From the NCBI GenBank assembly GCA_023511585.1, contig JAIMBF010000014.1:1-49270 (forward strand): a stretch of 49,270 bases of DNA, in the 5' to 3' direction. Positions 34,611 through 43,671 of the stretch are shown piece by piece. The stretch's first letter is position 1, and each line of letters starts with the position of its first letter. The translations under genes were made by a program, and so were the position numbers. This DNA comes from Terriglobia bacterium (lineage in GTDB: Bacteria; Pseudomonadota; Alphaproteobacteria; Acetobacterales; Acetobacteraceae). The notes below the pieces were generated by a model. It was not told the DNA's origin. It saw only the letters and a list, made by a program, of their open reading frames with translations, and searched no databases.

Positions 34611-35818
34611 CGCTCAATTCCAACCGTTTGCTTGACGCCCAAGGCGCCCTTTGCCTTTGCCGATTTATCGAGAGCCGATATGCCCGCCTTCGGGTTTGGC
34701 GGGCGGTCTACAATGATGCTGCGGCCTCGCCAATCCACGGTATTACCGAACCAGCTCGCTATGACAATGGCGAAGGAAAGTGCCTCGCGCAATGGCAAAA
34801 GCAGTGAAATTAGCGGCAGAGACCGCTGCGCAAGCAAGCGCAGCTCGTCTTTGGCAAGATAGCTCCGAGCCAGCCAGACGCAAAGCAGCAGCAAAACGTT
34901 GGGCAACGCGGCTTTGCTTATTAAAGCGATCATCGCCCATACGATCGGGTATTGGAGAATCGAAAACAAAAATCCGAACGGCGCCAAGGAGCGTATGGTT
35001 CGTGCCCAACGCAGCTCATGGCGCAGCAACGCCGCTATTCGGGCTTCGGAAACGGTGGTGGCGGGCAGCGATGCCGCCAAAGCCACATGCCCCCCTTTTG
35101 CCCGAATCAGACGCCCGAGAACCGCATCATCGGCAAGCCGATCGGCAAGCACCTCGAATCCGCCGACCGCTTGCAGCGTTTCACGGCGGAGTGCCATGGT
35201 AGCTCCAAAACAGTCTTCGCGGCCGAGCTGCCGGCCGATCAAGGCACTGGGCAAAAAGCCGCAGACGATGTGCAAAGCGCCGAGCCGGGCAGCAAGCGAA
35301 GGATTGGCCGGCAGGGCGCCGTAAAGCGTGGTAACAAGTTCGACGCCCGGCGCACGCAAAGCCGTTATCACCTTCCGCAAATAATCCGGCGGGGCGTGAA
35401 TATCGGCATCGGAAATCACCAAATAGTCATAACGGGCAGAGGAAAGCATGTTGATGAGGTTGCTGACCTTGCCGTTCGTCCCGTGGCGCGCGGGATTGAC
35501 TACCAGGGTAATGTCCTGCGCCGGGAAACGGTGTTGCAGCCGCTCGACGACAAGCGCGGCGGGATCCTTCGGGTCCTGCACGCCGCAAACGAGCTGAAAG
35601 CAAGGGTAATCCTGGGTGCAAAACGAAGACAGCGCCTGCTCCAAAAGCGGTTCATCGTCATGGAGCGGCTTCAGGACGCTCACGGGCGGCCAAGCGGCTT
35701 CTTGAGCGGCAGGGGACCGCAGGAGCGTTGCAAAACGCTTCACCTGCCACCATCCGGCAGCCGAGTATGCCAAGCCGATCACCGAGAGACCAACGGCGAT
35801 CCCGCTTAAGAAGGGCAT
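34607..35818 (-). CDS. hpnI: Hopanoid glycosyltransferase HpnI
   Basis: This membrane glycosyltransferase of 403 residues belongs to the ceramide-glucosyltransferase-like GT21 group. It adds N-acetylglucosamine to bacteriohopanetetrol in characterised pathways. There is an N-terminal helix (about 5-24), the domain start VSVLKPLHDDEP, DxD in VISDADIHAPP (about 135-145), ADDAVLG, and the acceptor motif HELRWARTIR (about 266-275). C-terminal membrane segments follow. It begins 15 bases after hpnM and overlaps hpnJ by four bases. Confidence 0.94.
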   Translation of the reverse strand: MPFLSGIAVGLSVIGLAYSAAGWWQVKRFATLLRSPAAQEAAWPPVSVLKPLHDDEPLLEQALSSFCTQDYPCFQLVCGVQDPKDPAALVVERLQHRFPAQDITLVVNPARHGTNGKVSNLINMLSSARYDYLVISDADIHAPPDYLRKVITALRAPGVELVTTLYGALPANPSLAARLGALHIVCGFLPSALIGRQLGREDCFGATMALRRETLQAVGGFEVLADRLADDAVLGRLIRAKGGHVALAASLPATTVSEARIAALLRHELRWARTIRSLAPFGFLFSILQYPIVWAMIALISKAALPNVLLLLCVWLARSYLAKDELRLLAQRSLPLISLLLPLREALSFAIVIASWFGNTVDWRGRSIIVDRPPNPKAGISALDKSAKAKGALGVKQTVGIER

Positions 35819-35833
35819 GCAAATGCTGCTTTT

Positions 35834-36463
35834 TTAGGAAATGGCGCCATCGGAGAGGTCTGCCACTTTCTTATGTAATGTCCGGATAAGCGCCGGGGCT
35901 CCGCCGCTGGCAAGCGTGGTCCGAAAATCCGATCGCTGGATCGCCACGCGGCTGATGGAGCCGTCGAGCAAAACGTCAACCGCCTTCCAGACGCCGCCCT
36001 CTTGACGCATCACATAGTCAAGCTTCGAGGCATCCCCGTTTTTAGGCACGATCCGGGTTTGCACGATGCGTTCGTCTCCGACCTGTCGAATTTCCGGCAA
36101 GATTTCGAAGCGCTGTCCGTCGAAACTGTCAAAGTTTGCGGTATAGCTCGCCAAAGTGAAGAGTTCAAAAATACGGAGCAGCTCGTTCTTTTGATCGTCG
36201 GAAAATTCATTCCAACGCAGACCGACGCTTGTGCGCAGAATGCCCGGAAGATCGAAAGCCTGCTCGATTGCGGGCGCCAGCATTTTCATGCGTTGCGTAA
36301 ACGGCGTGGCCCTGCCCGCCTTCATGATGGTCAGCAGCGCCTCGTTGAGCTTTGCAATCGGCGCGATAATGGCTGAATCATCGGCCGCCTGTGCAAGCTG
36401 CAGCGTCGCCAAAGCGCCCAGGAAAAGGAAAACGAACTGTCGGCGGAGAAAAATTACGTTCAT
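35834..36463 (-). CDS. hpnM: MlaC/HpnM family periplasmic hopanoid or lipid-binding protein
   Basis: This 209-residue secreted protein of the Ttg2D/MlaC family is usually named HpnM when next to hopanoid genes. ATG at 36463 gives a typical signal peptide: MNVIFLRRQFVFLFLGALA, then cleavage near Ala-Gln-Ala-Ala at about 26. The mature part has AFDLPGILRTSVGLRWNEF and FELFTLASYTANFDSFDGQ, family hallmarks. It probably carries hopanoid or phospholipid between membranes. The ribosome site is weak, and 187 bases without an evident gene separate it from ispA upstream; I see no clear promoter there. Confidence 0.9.
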   Translation of the reverse strand: MNVIFLRRQFVFLFLGALATLQLAQAADDSAIIAPIAKLNEALLTIMKAGRATPFTQRMKMLAPAIEQAFDLPGILRTSVGLRWNEFSDDQKNELLRIFELFTLASYTANFDSFDGQRFEILPEIRQVGDERIVQTRIVPKNGDASKLDYVMRQEGGVWKAVDVLLDGSISRVAIQRSDFRTTLASGGAPALIRTLHKKVADLSDGAIS

Positions 36464-36650
36464 GCAGGCACCACGGAGACCAGGGGTTGACCGAGCGCGT
36501 CGGGAACGACCGGCATGAATGCATGATAGGTGCGGCAAGCTCCCAACAGCCGGCGGGTAGGCAGGAAATATGGCAGACAGGAGGCAAAGCACCCGACGAG
36601 GCGGACCTGAAAGCGGAGCAACGACCGATTTGCCATTTCCAAGACCGCCG

Positions 36651-37583
36651 CTAACGTCTTCGCGCGACCACGTAAGCTGCAAGCTGGCGTAAGAGTTCGG
36701 CACGTTCGCCGAAACTATCAAGATGAGCAGCAGCTTGGGTTCCGAGCCGTTCCGCCTGTGCCCGCGCCCGCTCTGCGCCAAGAATAGACACCAGCGTGGC
36801 TTTCCCCACCGCGGCATCTTTGCCGGCGGTCTTTCCGATCTCGGCGGAGGAACCGAGCGCATCCAGCAAATCATCGACGATCTGAAACGCGGCTCCAAGA
36901 TCGCGGCCATACCATGCCAGCGCGTGGCGTTGGGAAGGCGCAGCACGCCCGAGGATCGCCCCGGCTTCCGCGCTGAAGGCAATCAAACGCCCGGTTTTCA
37001 GAGCCTGCAGGCGGGTTACCTCGCTTGCCGTCAGCGTTTGGCCTTCCGCCAGCATATCGATCATTTGTCCCCCTGCCATGCCACGCGCACCGATCGCAGC
37101 AGCCAGGGCAGCCACGAGCTCGCAACGTGCCTGCGGATCGGAATGCGTGTCAGCTTCGGCCAAGACCTCGAACGCACGTGACTGCAAGGCATCTCCAACA
37201 AGGATCGCAGTGGCCTCATCATACGCCCGATGCGTGGCAGGCTTGCCGCGGCGGAGGTCATCATTGTCCATGGCGGGCAAATCGTCATGCACTAAAGAAT
37301 AGGCGTGCACCATTTCCACTGCGGCGGCCACGCGCGCCGCAGAAGTGGGGCTGACGGCAAAAAGCGAAGCGCTCTGCAAGACCAAAAACGCCCTGAGTCG
37401 CTTGCCCCCGCCTAGGGTGGCATAGCGCATCGCCTCCAAAAGCCGCGCTTCCGGCCCGTCGGGAACCGGCAGCAAAGCAGAGAGCGCCTGTTCCACCTGC
37501 TCGAAGCAGCTCGCCAAGGCCTCGCGCAAGGCTGGAGGAATTTGCTCTTTCTCTTCTTGTCCGGCGATTTCGGCAAAAGTCAT
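36651..37583 (-). CDS. ispA: Farnesyl diphosphate synthase (geranyltranstransferase)
   Basis: This cytoplasmic prenyltransferase of 310 residues condenses isopentenyl diphosphate with dimethylallyl and geranyl diphosphate to give C15, the precursor of squalene and so hopanoids. Motifs: GGGKRLRAF, the first Asp-rich motif DDLPAMDNDD (about 99-108) in the VHDDLPAMDNDDLRRGKP context, GGQMIDM, and the second Asp-rich motif DDLLD (about 238-242). It follows xseB after 18 bases, the xseB-ispA order common in proteobacteria, and precedes the hpn genes. Confidence 0.97.
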   Translation of the reverse strand: MTFAEIAGQEEKEQIPPALREALASCFEQVEQALSALLPVPDGPEARLLEAMRYATLGGGKRLRAFLVLQSASLFAVSPTSAARVAAAVEMVHAYSLVHDDLPAMDNDDLRRGKPATHRAYDEATAILVGDALQSRAFEVLAEADTHSDPQARCELVAALAAAIGARGMAGGQMIDMLAEGQTLTASEVTRLQALKTGRLIAFSAEAGAILGRAAPSQRHALAWYGRDLGAAFQIVDDLLDALGSSAEIGKTAGKDAAVGKATLVSILGAERARAQAERLGTQAAAHLDSFGERAELLRQLAAYVVARRR

Positions 37584-37601
37584 AGTAAACCCCCCGCTTG
37601 C

Positions 37602-37895
37602 TCAGGCGGCGTTTCCGCCCCGGCCGACAAGCGGGCGTAGGCTTAAAGTTCCGCCCGTCTCGACGATAGCCGCCACGCGTTCCTCTACTTCGGCAAGCTT
37701 CGCCTCGCAATGCCGGCGCAAAGCCTCGCCGCGTTCGTAGGCCGCAATCGCCTCCTCGAGCTTCTGCTGGCCGCCCTCGAGCGCGCGCACAATCTGCTCG
37801 AGCTCGGCGAGGGCCTCTTCGAACGACATCTTGGCTACCTCTTCTGCCGATATCGGCTTGGTCTGCCCTTCCGGCGTTTGCTTTATCTGCGCCAC
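37602..37895 (-). CDS. xseB: Exodeoxyribonuclease VII small subunit
   Basis: This small helical protein pairs with XseA to degrade single-stranded DNA. MSFEEALAELEQIVRALEGG (residues 23-42) and LEEAIAAYERGEALRRHCEAKLAEVEERV are diagnostic. The start is uncertain: GTG at 37895 gives 97 residues with a Lys/Gln/Pro-rich extension, while ATG at 37829 would give 75 residues, close to the family norm. It is divergent from ffh. Confidence 0.93.
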   Translation of the reverse strand: MAQIKQTPEGQTKPISAEEVAKMSFEEALAELEQIVRALEGGQQKLEEAIAAYERGEALRRHCEAKLAEVEERVAAIVETGGTLSLRPLVGRGGNAA

Positions 37896-38029
37896 AACCT
37901 CTGCCCCCCGATGCTCTCGAGCCTTGCACGTTCCTTTTGGTACTCACTCTCGCCTTGCCCGCCAAGTCTTCTTGCAACCTGCCGACTGATCTTTCGCCCG
38001 AGTGTGAGGCGAAGAAGGCGCAGCCGATC

Positions 38030-38058
38030 TTGACTTTACGCCCCTTTCCACCCATAAG
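38030..38058 (+). promoter_or_regulatory. Candidate promoter of ffh
   Basis: TTGACT (38030-38035), a 17-base spacer and CATAAG (38053-38058) match the sigma-70 pattern at five and four of six positions. The start would be near 38065, leaving a leader of about 65 bases that contains a strong hairpin. Confidence 0.5.
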
Positions 38059-38077
38059 TGCAGTCCCAGCAGGGAAA

Positions 38078-38107
38078 CGCCGCTCCGCGAGGGTTCGCGC
38101 AGCGGCG
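38078..38107 (+). promoter_or_regulatory. Strong hairpin in the ffh leader
   Basis: CGCCGCT pairs with AGCGGCG, and after a one-base mismatch CGCGA pairs with TCGCG around the loop GGGT: twelve pairs in 30 bases. It is followed by TGCTTGTTGTTTC, a broken T-rich run, and ends 23 bases before the ffh ATG. It could act as a partial terminator or attenuator ahead of the ffh-to-leuB run, or as an mRNA stability element. Confidence 0.5.
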
Positions 38108-38130
38108 TGCTTGTTGTTTCAGGGTTTCTC

Positions 38131-39501
38131 ATGTTTGAAAATCTTTCCGGCAAACTGGCCGGGGTGTTTGAACGCCTTCGCGGCCGCGGGACACTGAACG
38201 AGACCGATGTTGCCGAAGCATTGCGCGAGGTGCGGCTTGCGCTCTTGGAGGCCGATGTGGCGCTGCCGGTGGTGAAAGACTTTATCGCCGCCGTTCGCGA
38301 GCAAGCCATGAGCGCGCAAGTGATGGAATCGGTCACCCCGGGCCAGCAAGTCATCAAAATTGTGCACGATGCGTTGATCGCCCAACTGGGCGGTGCGGGC
38401 GCCGTGCCGCTAAATTTGAATGCCCCGGCGCCGGTGCCTGTGCTGATGGTGGGTCTGCAAGGCTCCGGCAAGACGACGACGGCAGGCAAGCTCGGCCTGC
38501 GTCTGGCAAGCCGGGAACGAAAGCGGGTGCTGCTCGCAAGCTTGGATACGCAGCGCCCCGCTGCGCAGTTGCAGCTGGAACAACTCGCGAAACAGGCCGG
38601 TGTGCCGAGTCTTCCGATTGTGGCCGGGGAAACGCCGATTGCCATTGCCAATCGCGCGATCAGCACCGCGCGGCGCGAAGGCTTCGACGTTGTTATTCTG
38701 GATACCGCCGGGCGGCTTTCCATCAACCAGGAACTGATGGACGAAGTTCGTGCCGTCCGCGATGCCACCCATCCGGCCGAAACCTTGCTGGTGGTGGATG
38801 CCATGACCGGTCAGGACGCCGTTAACACCGCGCGGGCCTTTAACGAAGCAGTCGGGATCAGCGGCATTGTCATGACTCGCATGGACGGTGACGCCCGCGG
38901 AGGCGCCGCGCTTTCCATGCGCGCCGTTACCGGAGCGCCGATCAAGCTGGTGGGTGTCGGCGAAAAGCTTGATGCGTTGGAAGAATTTCACCCCGAGCGT
39001 GTGGCCGGCCGAATTTTGGGAATGGGCGACGTGGTCGGACTCGTGGAGCGGGCGCAGGAAACCATCGAGCGCGAGGAGGCCGAGCAACTGGCCGCCAAAC
39101 TCGCCAAGGGCCGCTTCGACCTTGAGGACTACGCCAAACAGCTTCGCCAGATTACCCGCATGGGAAGCCTCTCTTCCATTTTGGGGATGCTACCCGGGGC
39201 GGGTAAGCTCGCCGCCCAGCTCGACGAAAGCAAGCTCGACGGAAAACTGCTGCGCCGTCAGGAAGCGATTATTCTCTCCATGACGCCTGAGGAACGGCGT
39301 CGGCCGGAAATTATCAAAGCCAGCCGGAAACGGCGTATCGCGGCCGGCTCCGGGGTGACGGTGGCGGATGTGAACCGCTTGCTCAAACAGTTTGACGACC
39401 TCTCCACGATGATGAAGCGGGTCAACAAACTCGGCCAGAAGGGTTTGATGCGTCATGGGCTTGCGGCATTGCTGCCGGGCCGGCGCCAGAGCTGGCATTG
39501 A
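38131..39501 (+). CDS. ffh: Signal recognition particle protein Ffh
   Basis: This GTPase of 456 residues binds signal sequences and 4.5S RNA and targets ribosomes to FtsY. ATG at 38131 gives the normal start MFENLSGKLAGVFERLRGRG. The N domain has ALLEADVALPVVKDF; the G domain has GLQGSGKTTTAGKLG (about 108-122), DTQRPAAQLQLEQLA, LDTAGR and TRMDGDARGGAALS. The M domain (about 325-435) carries GKLAAQLDESKLDGK, SMTPEERRRPEII and SRKRRIAAGSG. It starts the plus-strand run to leuB. The 4.5S RNA gene was not seen in the window. Confidence 0.98.
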   Translation: MFENLSGKLAGVFERLRGRGTLNETDVAEALREVRLALLEADVALPVVKDFIAAVREQAMSAQVMESVTPGQQVIKIVHDALIAQLGGAGAVPLNLNAPAPVPVLMVGLQGSGKTTTAGKLGLRLASRERKRVLLASLDTQRPAAQLQLEQLAKQAGVPSLPIVAGETPIAIANRAISTARREGFDVVILDTAGRLSINQELMDEVRAVRDATHPAETLLVVDAMTGQDAVNTARAFNEAVGISGIVMTRMDGDARGGAALSMRAVTGAPIKLVGVGEKLDALEEFHPERVAGRILGMGDVVGLVERAQETIEREEAEQLAAKLAKGRFDLEDYAKQLRQITRMGSLSSILGMLPGAGKLAAQLDESKLDGKLLRRQEAIILSMTPEERRRPEIIKASRKRRIAAGSGVTVADVNRLLKQFDDLSTMMKRVNKLGQKGLMRHGLAALLPGRRQSWH

Positions 39502-39546
39502 AATTTTCGTGTATAGCAACCCCGATTGTGACGGAGAGCCAAAACC

Positions 39547-39879
39547 ATGGGATTAAAAATCCGCCTTGCCCGAGCCGGCGCCAAGAAGCGCCCTTATTAT
39601 CATATCGTCGTCGCCGACAGCCGTGCCCCGCGGGACGGACGGTTTCTGGAAAAGCTCGGATCGTATAATCCGATGCTGCCTTCCGGGCATGCCGATCGCG
39701 TGCGACTGTTCAGCGAACGGATAAAGCACTGGCTGCAGCACGGCGCACTGCCGACCGAGCGCGTGGCGCGGTTTCTTGCGGCTGCCGAGCTGGCGCCGCC
39801 GCCGGTGATTCGCCCCCAACCCATCAAATCCGCGCCGAAGAAGAAGGCACAGGAGCGCGCCAAGGCGCAGGCCGGTTAG
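39547..39879 (+). CDS. rpsP: 30S ribosomal protein S16
   Basis: This small-subunit assembly protein has 110 residues. It opens [20 protein letters not shown] and continues [19 protein letters not shown], the invariant S16 core; the tail is a Lys/Ala-rich extension common in alphaproteobacteria. GGAGAG precedes the ATG. The gene follows ffh after 45 bases and begins the standard rpsP-rimM-trmD-rplS block. Confidence 0.98.
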   Translation: MGLKIRLARAGAKKRPYYHIVVADSRAPRDGRFLEKLGSYNPMLPSGHADRVRLFSERIKHWLQHGALPTERVARFLAAAELAPPPVIRPQPIKSAPKKKAQERAKAQAG

Positions 39880-39913
39880 CGAGGCGGACGCGCTCCGAGC
39901 AAAGCATATCCAG

Positions 39914-40426
39914 ATGCCGAACAAACGGGTTCTGCTTGGGATCATCGGGCGGCCGCATGGCGTGCATGGGCTTGTGCGCGTGCAAAGCTTCACCTCCGAC
40001 CCTGAGGATCTCGCCCGTTACAGCCCGCTTGAGGATGACAAAGGACAAGCCTTTCGCTTGGCCTGGCAACGCCCGGGAATAGCGGAAGTCTCAGTCTACA
40101 ACGCTGGAACATGGCAGCCCGTGCGCGACCGGACCACGGCCGCACGTCTGACGCACACACGGCTTTATGTCGCGCGATCAGCGCTGCCGGAACCCGAGGC
40201 GGACGAATTTTATCTCGCCGACCTGATCGGGCTTCGGGCGATCGGCCCTGAGGGAGAGCTTGGCACCGTCACCGCCGTGCACGATTACGGCGGCGGCGTG
40301 AGCCTGGAAATTGCACGGGCCGATGGCAAAGTCTTGCTGGTTCCCTTTACGCGCAGTGCCGTGCCCGAGGTAAACCTCGCGCATGGTCGCATTGTGGTGG
40401 AACCCCCGATGGAGGTAGCGCCATGA
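39914..40426 (+). CDS. rimM: Ribosome maturation factor RimM
   Basis: This 170-residue protein aids 30S head assembly and binds S19. The N-terminal domain begins [21 protein letters not shown]; the C-terminal PRC barrel includes [10 protein letters not shown] and [17 protein letters not shown], ending in [20 protein letters not shown]. The stop overlaps the trmD start (ATGA). There is no strong ribosome site, so translation may depend on rpsP 34 bases upstream. Confidence 0.96.
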   Translation: MPNKRVLLGIIGRPHGVHGLVRVQSFTSDPEDLARYSPLEDDKGQAFRLAWQRPGIAEVSVYNAGTWQPVRDRTTAARLTHTRLYVARSALPEPEADEFYLADLIGLRAIGPEGELGTVTAVHDYGGGVSLEIARADGKVLLVPFTRSAVPEVNLAHGRIVVEPPMEVAP

Positions 40427-41157
40427 GCTGGCGCGCAACCGTGTTGACGCTCTTTCCGGAGATGTTTCCGGGGCCGCTCGGGCATTCCCTTGCCGGCCGG
40501 GCGCTGCGGGAAGGCATTTGGTCGCTTGCCGCGCATGATCTTCGCGCCCACGCCACCGACCGGCACCGAAGCGTGGACGATGCACCCTTCGGCGGCGGGC
40601 CGGGAATGGTGCTGCGCCCCGATATCGTCGATGCCGCGATCGCTGCGGTTGCTGACGGCCGGCCGATGATCTTTCTCACCCCTCGCGGCCTTCCCCTCAA
40701 CCAAACCATGGTTCGCAGCTGGGCCTCCGGGCCGGGGCTGATACTGCTTTGCGGCCGTTACGAGGGGGTTGATCAACGCGTGATCGATGCCCGCGGCCTT
40801 ATGGAAATCAGCATCGGGGATTATGTGCTCGCGGGCGGTGAGATCGCCGCCATGGCGGTCTTGGATGCCGCCGTGCGGCTGCTGCCGGGCGTCATGGGAG
40901 ATGCCGCCAGCGCGGAAGACGAGAGTTTTTCTAACGGGTTGCTGGAATATCCCCATTATACGCGCCCGCCGGTTTGGCAAGGCCGGGCGGTGCCGGAAGT
41001 GCTTTTGAGCGGTGATCACGCTGCAATTGCCGCCTGGCGACGGGCCGAGGCGGAGCGCATCACCCGCGAACGCCGGCCGGATCTCTGGGCGCGTTATCTG
41101 CAAAGCTGCCGTGCATCCGCTGAAAGCGCGGTTGCCAGCCGGTTTACAGCGCCGTAA
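40423..41157 (+). CDS. trmD: tRNA (guanine-37-N1)-methyltransferase TrmD
   Basis: This SPOUT methyltransferase of 244 residues makes m1G37 in tRNAs, preventing +1 frameshifting. The knot region shows [26 protein letters not shown] (about 107-121) and [12 protein letters not shown] (about 129-140). The substrate motif [11 protein letters not shown] lies near residues 49-59. GGAGG lies seven bases before the ATG inside the end of rimM. Confidence 0.98.
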   Translation: MSWRATVLTLFPEMFPGPLGHSLAGRALREGIWSLAAHDLRAHATDRHRSVDDAPFGGGPGMVLRPDIVDAAIAAVADGRPMIFLTPRGLPLNQTMVRSWASGPGLILLCGRYEGVDQRVIDARGLMEISIGDYVLAGGEIAAMAVLDAAVRLLPGVMGDAASAEDESFSNGLLEYPHYTRPPVWQGRAVPEVLLSGDHAAIAAWRRAEAERITRERRPDLWARYLQSCRASAESAVASRFTAP

Positions 41158-41183
41158 GGAAACATCCCGAAAGGACCAGGACC

Positions 41184-41603
41184 ATGAATCTCCTCCAAGA
41201 ATTTGAAACGGAGCAAGTCAAGCGCCTCTCCGCGCAACGTGCGGTTCCCGATTTTTCCCCCGGAGATACGCTTCGCGTTTTGGTAAAGGTTGTGGAAGGG
41301 GAACGCATCCGCACGCAAGCCTTCGAGGGCGTCTGCATCGCGCGTGCGCGCAAGGGCATCAACAGCAATTTCACGGTGCGAAAGATCAGTTACGGTGAGG
41401 GTGTGGAACGCGTCTTCCCGCTGTATTCGCCGATGATCGCGGAAATCCAGGTTCTGCGCCGAGGTGACGTGCGCCGCGCCAAGCTCTATTATCTCCGCGG
41501 CCGCAGCGGCAAAGCGGCACGGATTGCGGAAAAGGCACGCGGTGGAGAAGCTCTTGTGGAGGCACCGCCAAGCCCTGAGCCGACCGAGACCGAAGGAACT
41601 TAA
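41184..41603 (+). CDS. rplS: 50S ribosomal protein L19
   Basis: This large-subunit protein at the 30S-50S interface has 139 residues. The core is present: [57 protein letters not shown] and [17 protein letters not shown]. The acidic, Pro-rich tail after residue 118 is longer than in E. coli, as in many alphaproteobacteria. Only three bases separate it from leuC. Confidence 0.98.
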   Translation: MNLLQEFETEQVKRLSAQRAVPDFSPGDTLRVLVKVVEGERIRTQAFEGVCIARARKGINSNFTVRKISYGEGVERVFPLYSPMIAEIQVLRRGDVRRAKLYYLRGRSGKAARIAEKARGGEALVEAPPSPEPTETEGT

Positions 41604-41606
41604 ACG

Positions 41607-43019
41607 ATGGCGGAAAACCGTCCCCGCACACTTTATGAAAAGATCTGGGATGATCACGTCGTAGAGCGGCTTCCGGACGGTACCTGTATTCTCTACATCG
41701 ACAGACACCTTGTGCATGAGGTGACCAGCCCTCAGGCGTTTGAAGGGCTGCGGTTGGCGGGGCGTAAGGTGCGGCGCCCCGATGCCACGATTGCGGTAGC
41801 CGATCATAACCTTCCTACCACCGATCGACGCGGCGGCATTACCGAAGAAGACAGCCGCATCCAAGTCGAAACGCTGGAGCAAAACGTCCGAGAGTTCGGC
41901 ATTCCGTATTTTCCGGTTCTCGATGTTCGGCAAGGCATTGTGCATATCGTCGGGCCGGAGCAGGGAATCAGCCTGCCGGGCATGACCATTGTCTGCGGTG
42001 ACAGTCACACCTCCACCCACGGCGCGATGGGCGCGCTGGCTTTCGGGATCGGCACCTCGGAGGTGGAACATGTGCTTGCGACCCAGACGCTTTTGCAGAC
42101 CCCTGCAAAAAACATGAAGGTAGAGGTCGTGGGCCGGCTGCCGATCGGCGTGCGGGCGAAGGACATGATCCTGGCCATCATCGGGCGCATCGGCACCGCC
42201 GGCGGCACGGGCTATGTGATCGAATATGCGGGAGAGGCGATCCGGGCGTTGGATATGGCGGGGCGGATGACCGTCTGTAACATGTCGATTGAGGCCGGAG
42301 CGCGTGCGGGCCTGATCGCGCCGGACGAAACCACTTTCGCTTACGTGAAATCCCGCCCGTTTGCGCCCCAAGGAGATGATTTCGAGCGGGCGGTGGCCTA
42401 TTGGCGCACGCTCCCCTCCGATCCCGGCGCCGTATACGACAAAGTGGTGACACTGCGGGCAGAAGAGATCGCACCGATGGTGACATGGGGGACGAATCCC
42501 GAAGCGGTGGTGCCGGTTACGGGTTCGGTGCCCGATCCAGCCGCGGCGGAAGATGCCGCCGTGCGGGCGCAGATGCAACGCATGCTCGATTATATGGGCC
42601 TCAAGCCCGGCCAGCGGATCACCGAGATCCCCATCGACGTGGTCTTCATCGGCAGCTGCACCAACAGCCGCATCGAGGATCTGCGCGATGCGGCCCAGAT
42701 CGCCCGTGGCCGGCGCGTGGCCGAAGGCGTGCGGGCGTTGGTGGTACCCGGCTCCGGCTTGGTCAAAAAACAAGCCGAAGAAGAGGGGCTTGACCGGATC
42801 TTCCGGGAAGCAGGATTTGAATGGCGGGAGCCGGGCTGCTCGATGTGTCTTGGCATGAACCCCGATAAGCTCACGCCCGGCCAGCGCTGCGCCAGCACCT
42901 CCAATCGCAATTTCGAAGGCCGGCAAGGACCGGGAGGACGCACGCATCTCGTCTCTCCGGCCATGGCCGCGGCGGCGGCAATCGCCGGCCGGTTCGTCGA
43001 TGTGCGGGAGTATCTCTAA
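41607..43019 (+). CDS. leuC: 3-isopropylmalate dehydratase large subunit LeuC
   Basis: This 470-residue aconitase-family subunit pairs with LeuD to isomerise 2- and 3-isopropylmalate in leucine synthesis. It begins [12 protein letters not shown] and has [32 protein letters not shown]. The [4Fe-4S] ligands are the Cys in [11 protein letters not shown] (about residue 350) and the pair in [11 protein letters not shown] (about 410-413). AAGGAA precedes the ATG. The placement directly after rplS, with leuD and leuB following, is typical of Rhodospirillales and relatives. Confidence 0.98.
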   Translation: MAENRPRTLYEKIWDDHVVERLPDGTCILYIDRHLVHEVTSPQAFEGLRLAGRKVRRPDATIAVADHNLPTTDRRGGITEEDSRIQVETLEQNVREFGIPYFPVLDVRQGIVHIVGPEQGISLPGMTIVCGDSHTSTHGAMGALAFGIGTSEVEHVLATQTLLQTPAKNMKVEVVGRLPIGVRAKDMILAIIGRIGTAGGTGYVIEYAGEAIRALDMAGRMTVCNMSIEAGARAGLIAPDETTFAYVKSRPFAPQGDDFERAVAYWRTLPSDPGAVYDKVVTLRAEEIAPMVTWGTNPEAVVPVTGSVPDPAAAEDAAVRAQMQRMLDYMGLKPGQRITEIPIDVVFIGSCTNSRIEDLRDAAQIARGRRVAEGVRALVVPGSGLVKKQAEEEGLDRIFREAGFEWREPGCSMCLGMNPDKLTPGQRCASTSNRNFEGRQGPGGRTHLVSPAMAAAAAIAGRFVDVREYL

Positions 43020-43023
43020 CACC

Positions 43024-43644
43024 ATGGAAAAATTCACCACGCTGACCGGAATTGCCGCGCCGCTTCCCGCCGCGAATATCGATACGGACAAAATTATCCC
43101 TGCCCGTTTTCTGAAAACCATCAAACGCACCGGGCTTGGCGTGCATTTGTTTGATGCGCTGCGTTATTTGCCGGATGGGCGCGAAAATCCCGATTTCGTG
43201 CTCAACAAGGAGCCTTACCGCCAAGCCCGGATCCTGATTGCCTATGAAAATTTCGGTTGTGGTTCCTCGCGCGAGCATGCACCTTGGGCTTTGCTCGATT
43301 TCGGCATTCGCGCGGTGATCGCGCCAAGTTTCGGCGACATTTTTTACAATAACTGCCTCAAGAACGGCCTGTTGCCTGTGCGTCTTCCGAAACCCCGGTG
43401 TGAGCAATTGATCACCGATGCCCAACTCGGCGCCAATGCCCGCCTTACGGTTGATCTGGAACGCCAAGTCGTGATCTCCGCTAACGGAGAAGCCATTCCC
43501 TTTGAGATCGATCCATTCCACAAGCACATGCTTCTCAATGGGCTGGACGACATCGGGCTGACGCTGCAACATGCCGATAAAATTGCTCGCTACGAGCAGA
43601 TGAAACAGGCGGAAAAGCCCTGGCTGCCCCCGCTGCATACGTGA
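43024..43644 (+). CDS. leuD: 3-isopropylmalate dehydratase small subunit LeuD
   Basis: This 206-residue partner of LeuC forms the swivelling domain of the enzyme. Marks are [22 protein letters not shown] (about 19-40), [17 protein letters not shown] (about 76-92) and [20 protein letters not shown] at 43024, four bases after leuC, is preferred; an earlier in-frame ATG at 43000 inside leuC is unlikely. Confidence 0.98.
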   Translation: MEKFTTLTGIAAPLPAANIDTDKIIPARFLKTIKRTGLGVHLFDALRYLPDGRENPDFVLNKEPYRQARILIAYENFGCGSSREHAPWALLDFGIRAVIAPSFGDIFYNNCLKNGLLPVRLPKPRCEQLITDAQLGANARLTVDLERQVVISANGEAIPFEIDPFHKHMLLNGLDDIGLTLQHADKIARYEQMKQAEKPWLPPLHT

Positions 43645-43671
43645 TTCGCCGCTAGCGTGAAAGGATAGGCC

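Noticed and set aside
37896-38130. 4.5S SRP RNA gene next to ffh
   Set aside because: The conserved GGAA tetraloop domain with its paired internal loops could not be found in the leader.
41094-43130. Open frame of 678 codons antisense to trmD end, rplS, leuC and leuD
   Set aside because: It mirrors well-identified genes, is rich in His, Arg and Gly, and has no family resemblance; long antisense frames are expected from the codon bias here.
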